This document shows, piece after piece, positions 62,758 through 64,000 of a stretch of 64,000 nt of DNA. A program made the translations under genes and the position numbers. This DNA is from Taklimakanibacter sp050251035 (GTDB lineage Bacteria; Pseudomonadota; Alphaproteobacteria; Rhizobiales; Aestuariivirgaceae), in contig JBFWNN010000029.1 of NCBI GenBank assembly GCA_050251035.1, positions 1 through 64,000 of the forward strand, read 5' to 3'. The notes under the pieces are model-generated. The model was not told where the DNA came from. It worked only from the letters and a program-made list of their open reading frames with translations, and did no database searches. Every line of letters begins with the position of its first letter. Position 1 is the first letter of the stretch.

Positions 62758-63447
62758 ATGGAAACAGATTTCTTCGATGCGCTCGGCTTTGGACCGTCAG
62801 GTTACGGCGGGCAGTTTCTTGAAGGAATGCTGACGACTCTGGTGGTCGCGGTCGCCAGCGCCCTGTGCGCTCTCATCTGGGGCTCGCTGCTGGGGGCGAT
62901 GTCATGCAGCAAGTGGGTGTTGCCGCGCCTCGTCTGGCGCGTCTATCGCTCCATCTTCGCCAGCATGCCGACATTGCTGGTGCTGTTCTTTCTCTACTTC
63001 GGCACACCTTATCTGGCCTCCTCGCTCACCGGTGTGAGCATGGAGATCGGGCCGTTCACGGCTGGGCTGTGCGCGCTCGGCGCGATCTACGCCTCCTATG
63101 TCGGAGAAGTGGTCCGCGGCGCGATCCTCGCCGTCCCGCGCGGCCAGTACGAAGCCTGTGCCGCGCTGGGGCTCGGCCCGCTGCCGACCTGGCTGCGGGT
63201 CGTCATTCCGCAGATCGTGAAGGTCGCCTTCCCCGGTCTCGTGAACAACTGGGTCGTGCTGTTGAAAGATACGGCGCTGGTGTCGGTCGTCGGCCTGGCC
63301 GACGTCGTGCGAGTCGGCCAGATCGCCGGCTCGGCGACCAACCGTCCGTTGCTGTTCCTGACCGTCGTCGGCCTGTTCTATGTCGTGATCGTGACCGCTT
63401 CGCTCGGGCTCCTTCGCGCCGCCCGCCCGCGCGCGGCCTCACGGTGA
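62758..63447 (+). CDS. Polar amino-acid ABC transporter permease 1 (HisQ/HisM class)
   Basis: 229-aa permease with about five helices. Features: FLEGMLTTLVVAVASALCALIWG, YRSIFASMPTLLVLFFLYFGTP and the EAA-type loop ACAALGLGPLPTWLRVVIPQIVKVAFPG. It begins 29 bp after the binding-protein gene; the second permease gene starts 9 bp after its stop. Confidence 0.92.
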   Translation: METDFFDALGFGPSGYGGQFLEGMLTTLVVAVASALCALIWGSLLGAMSCSKWVLPRLVWRVYRSIFASMPTLLVLFFLYFGTPYLASSLTGVSMEIGPFTAGLCALGAIYASYVGEVVRGAILAVPRGQYEACAALGLGPLPTWLRVVIPQIVKVAFPGLVNNWVVLLKDTALVSVVGLADVVRVGQIAGSATNRPLLFLTVVGLFYVVIVTASLGLLRAARPRAASR

Positions 63448-63456
63448 GTTGCCGAT

Positions 63457-64000
63457 ATGATCGATTTCCGGCTGCTCGGGGAATTGGCGCTGCCGCTTGC
63501 CGGCGGCGCCGCCTTTTCCGTGCTGTTCACGCTGGCCGTCTGCGTGCTCGGCGGGCTGGCCGCCCTCGCCGTTTCTTTCCTCGCGGTGAATGCGACGGCG
63601 CCGGTCCGGTCGATGATTGCGCTGCTGTCGCTGTTCTTTCGCGGCTTTCCCCTGCTGGTGCTGCTCTATCTGGTCTATTACGGCCTGGGATCGCTGTCCC
63701 TGGTGCGGCACACGGCGCTGTGGACGGCGTTCTCCAGCCCGCTCTTCTGTGCCCTGCTGGCCTTCACCCTCAATCACGCCTTCTTCGTCGCCCAGATCCT
63801 GACCGGCGCGCTGCGGAATATCTCACCCGGAATCGTCGAGGCCGCGAGTGCCCTCGGCCTGCATCGCACCGTCATCTTCGCCACCGTGCAGCTGCCGCTC
63901 GCCTGGCGCCTCGCTCTGCCGGCCTATCGCAACGAGGTCGTGATGTATTTCAAGTCGTCCTCGCTGGTGACCGTCGTCACGCTCACCGACCTGCTGTCGG
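63457..64000 (+). CDS. Polar amino-acid ABC transporter permease 2 (partial, cut by window end)
   Basis: The frame from ATG 63457 (MIDFRLLGELALPLAGGAAFSVLFTL) is open to the last base of the window, 181 codons. It has hydrophobic helices, FFRGFPLLVLLYLVYYGLG and the EAA loop EAASALGLHRTVIFATVQLPLAWR. It is the HisM-type partner of the upstream permease. The missing C terminus should be about 40-60 residues, and an ATPase gene is expected next. Confidence 0.92.
   Translation, partial: MIDFRLLGELALPLAGGAAFSVLFTLAVCVLGGLAALAVSFLAVNATAPVRSMIALLSLFFRGFPLLVLLYLVYYGLGSLSLVRHTALWTAFSSPLFCALLAFTLNHAFFVAQILTGALRNISPGIVEAASALGLHRTVIFATVQLPLAWRLALPAYRNEVVMYFKSSSLVTVVTLTDLLS

Overview
The window is a G+C-rich, tightly packed chromosomal segment of about 60 protein genes, dominated by ABC transporters with their own regulators and catabolic enzymes. 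There are no rRNA or tRNA genes, no complete insertion sequence and no CRISPR array. Several features suggest an alphaproteobacterium, most likely of the order Hyphomicrobiales (Rhizobiales): an Irr-type iron control element, a ChoXWV choline transporter next to a BetI-like repressor, FadR-type GntR regulators, and intergenic palindromic repeats of the 'CGTCATGGCCGGG' and 'CTCACCCTGAGGTG' kinds. I cannot name a genus.

Layout. 1-4400: sugar-acid block with a type-1 sugar-binding protein, a DgoR-like GntR regulator, DgoK, a KDG-kinase-like PfkB protein and a possible tiny membrane protein. 4383-12502: iron operon on the plus strand, behind an Irr-like ICE palindrome and a -35/-10 pair. It holds a cysteine-rich unknown, imelysin IrpA, an orphan IS3 OrfA-like HTH protein, Bfd, bacterioferritin, a multicopper oxidase, a di-haem oxidoreductase, a second imelysin and a DUF1513 protein. 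12574-17555 (minus): sulfate ABC transporter, a small GTG-started ORF and an Rrf2 regulator. 17611-24096 (minus): dipeptide/nickel-type ABC operon with a formamidase/acetamidase inside it. 24347-27867: pgi, fructokinase-like kinase and an aldo/keto reductase. 27905-28285: a 381-bp element in which a frameshifted GIY-YIG nuclease gene lies between perfect 31-bp inverted repeats. 28334-34098: isomerase/DUF993/SDR trio, then CoA-transferase/enoyl-CoA hydratase and a DUF1428 protein.

34116-41979 (minus): GntR regulator plus glutathione/oligopeptide-type ABC transporter with a leaderless gamma-glutamyltransferase. 42114-50744: LacI regulator diverging from a glucose/mannose-type ABC operon that also carries a GMC oxidoreductase, a cupin and a ROK kinase. 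50746-54130 (minus): a periplasmic binding protein, a membrane sensor that ends after its HAMP-like segment, and an OFA-family MFS carrier. 54280-60012: BetI-like repressor with a Gfo/Idh/MocA oxidoreductase, diverging from choXWV and an AraC regulator. 60014-64000: TetR regulator with an agmatinase-family ureohydrolase, diverging from a polar amino-acid ABC transporter that runs off the window.

The recurring design is regulator, transporter and first enzyme in one transcription unit, often with 1-4 nt overlaps that suggest translational coupling. The most unusual parts are the composite iron operon, the GIY-YIG/inverted-repeat element with a non-coding relative at 44.9 kb, and the binding-protein/sensor/carrier operon that has no kinase.
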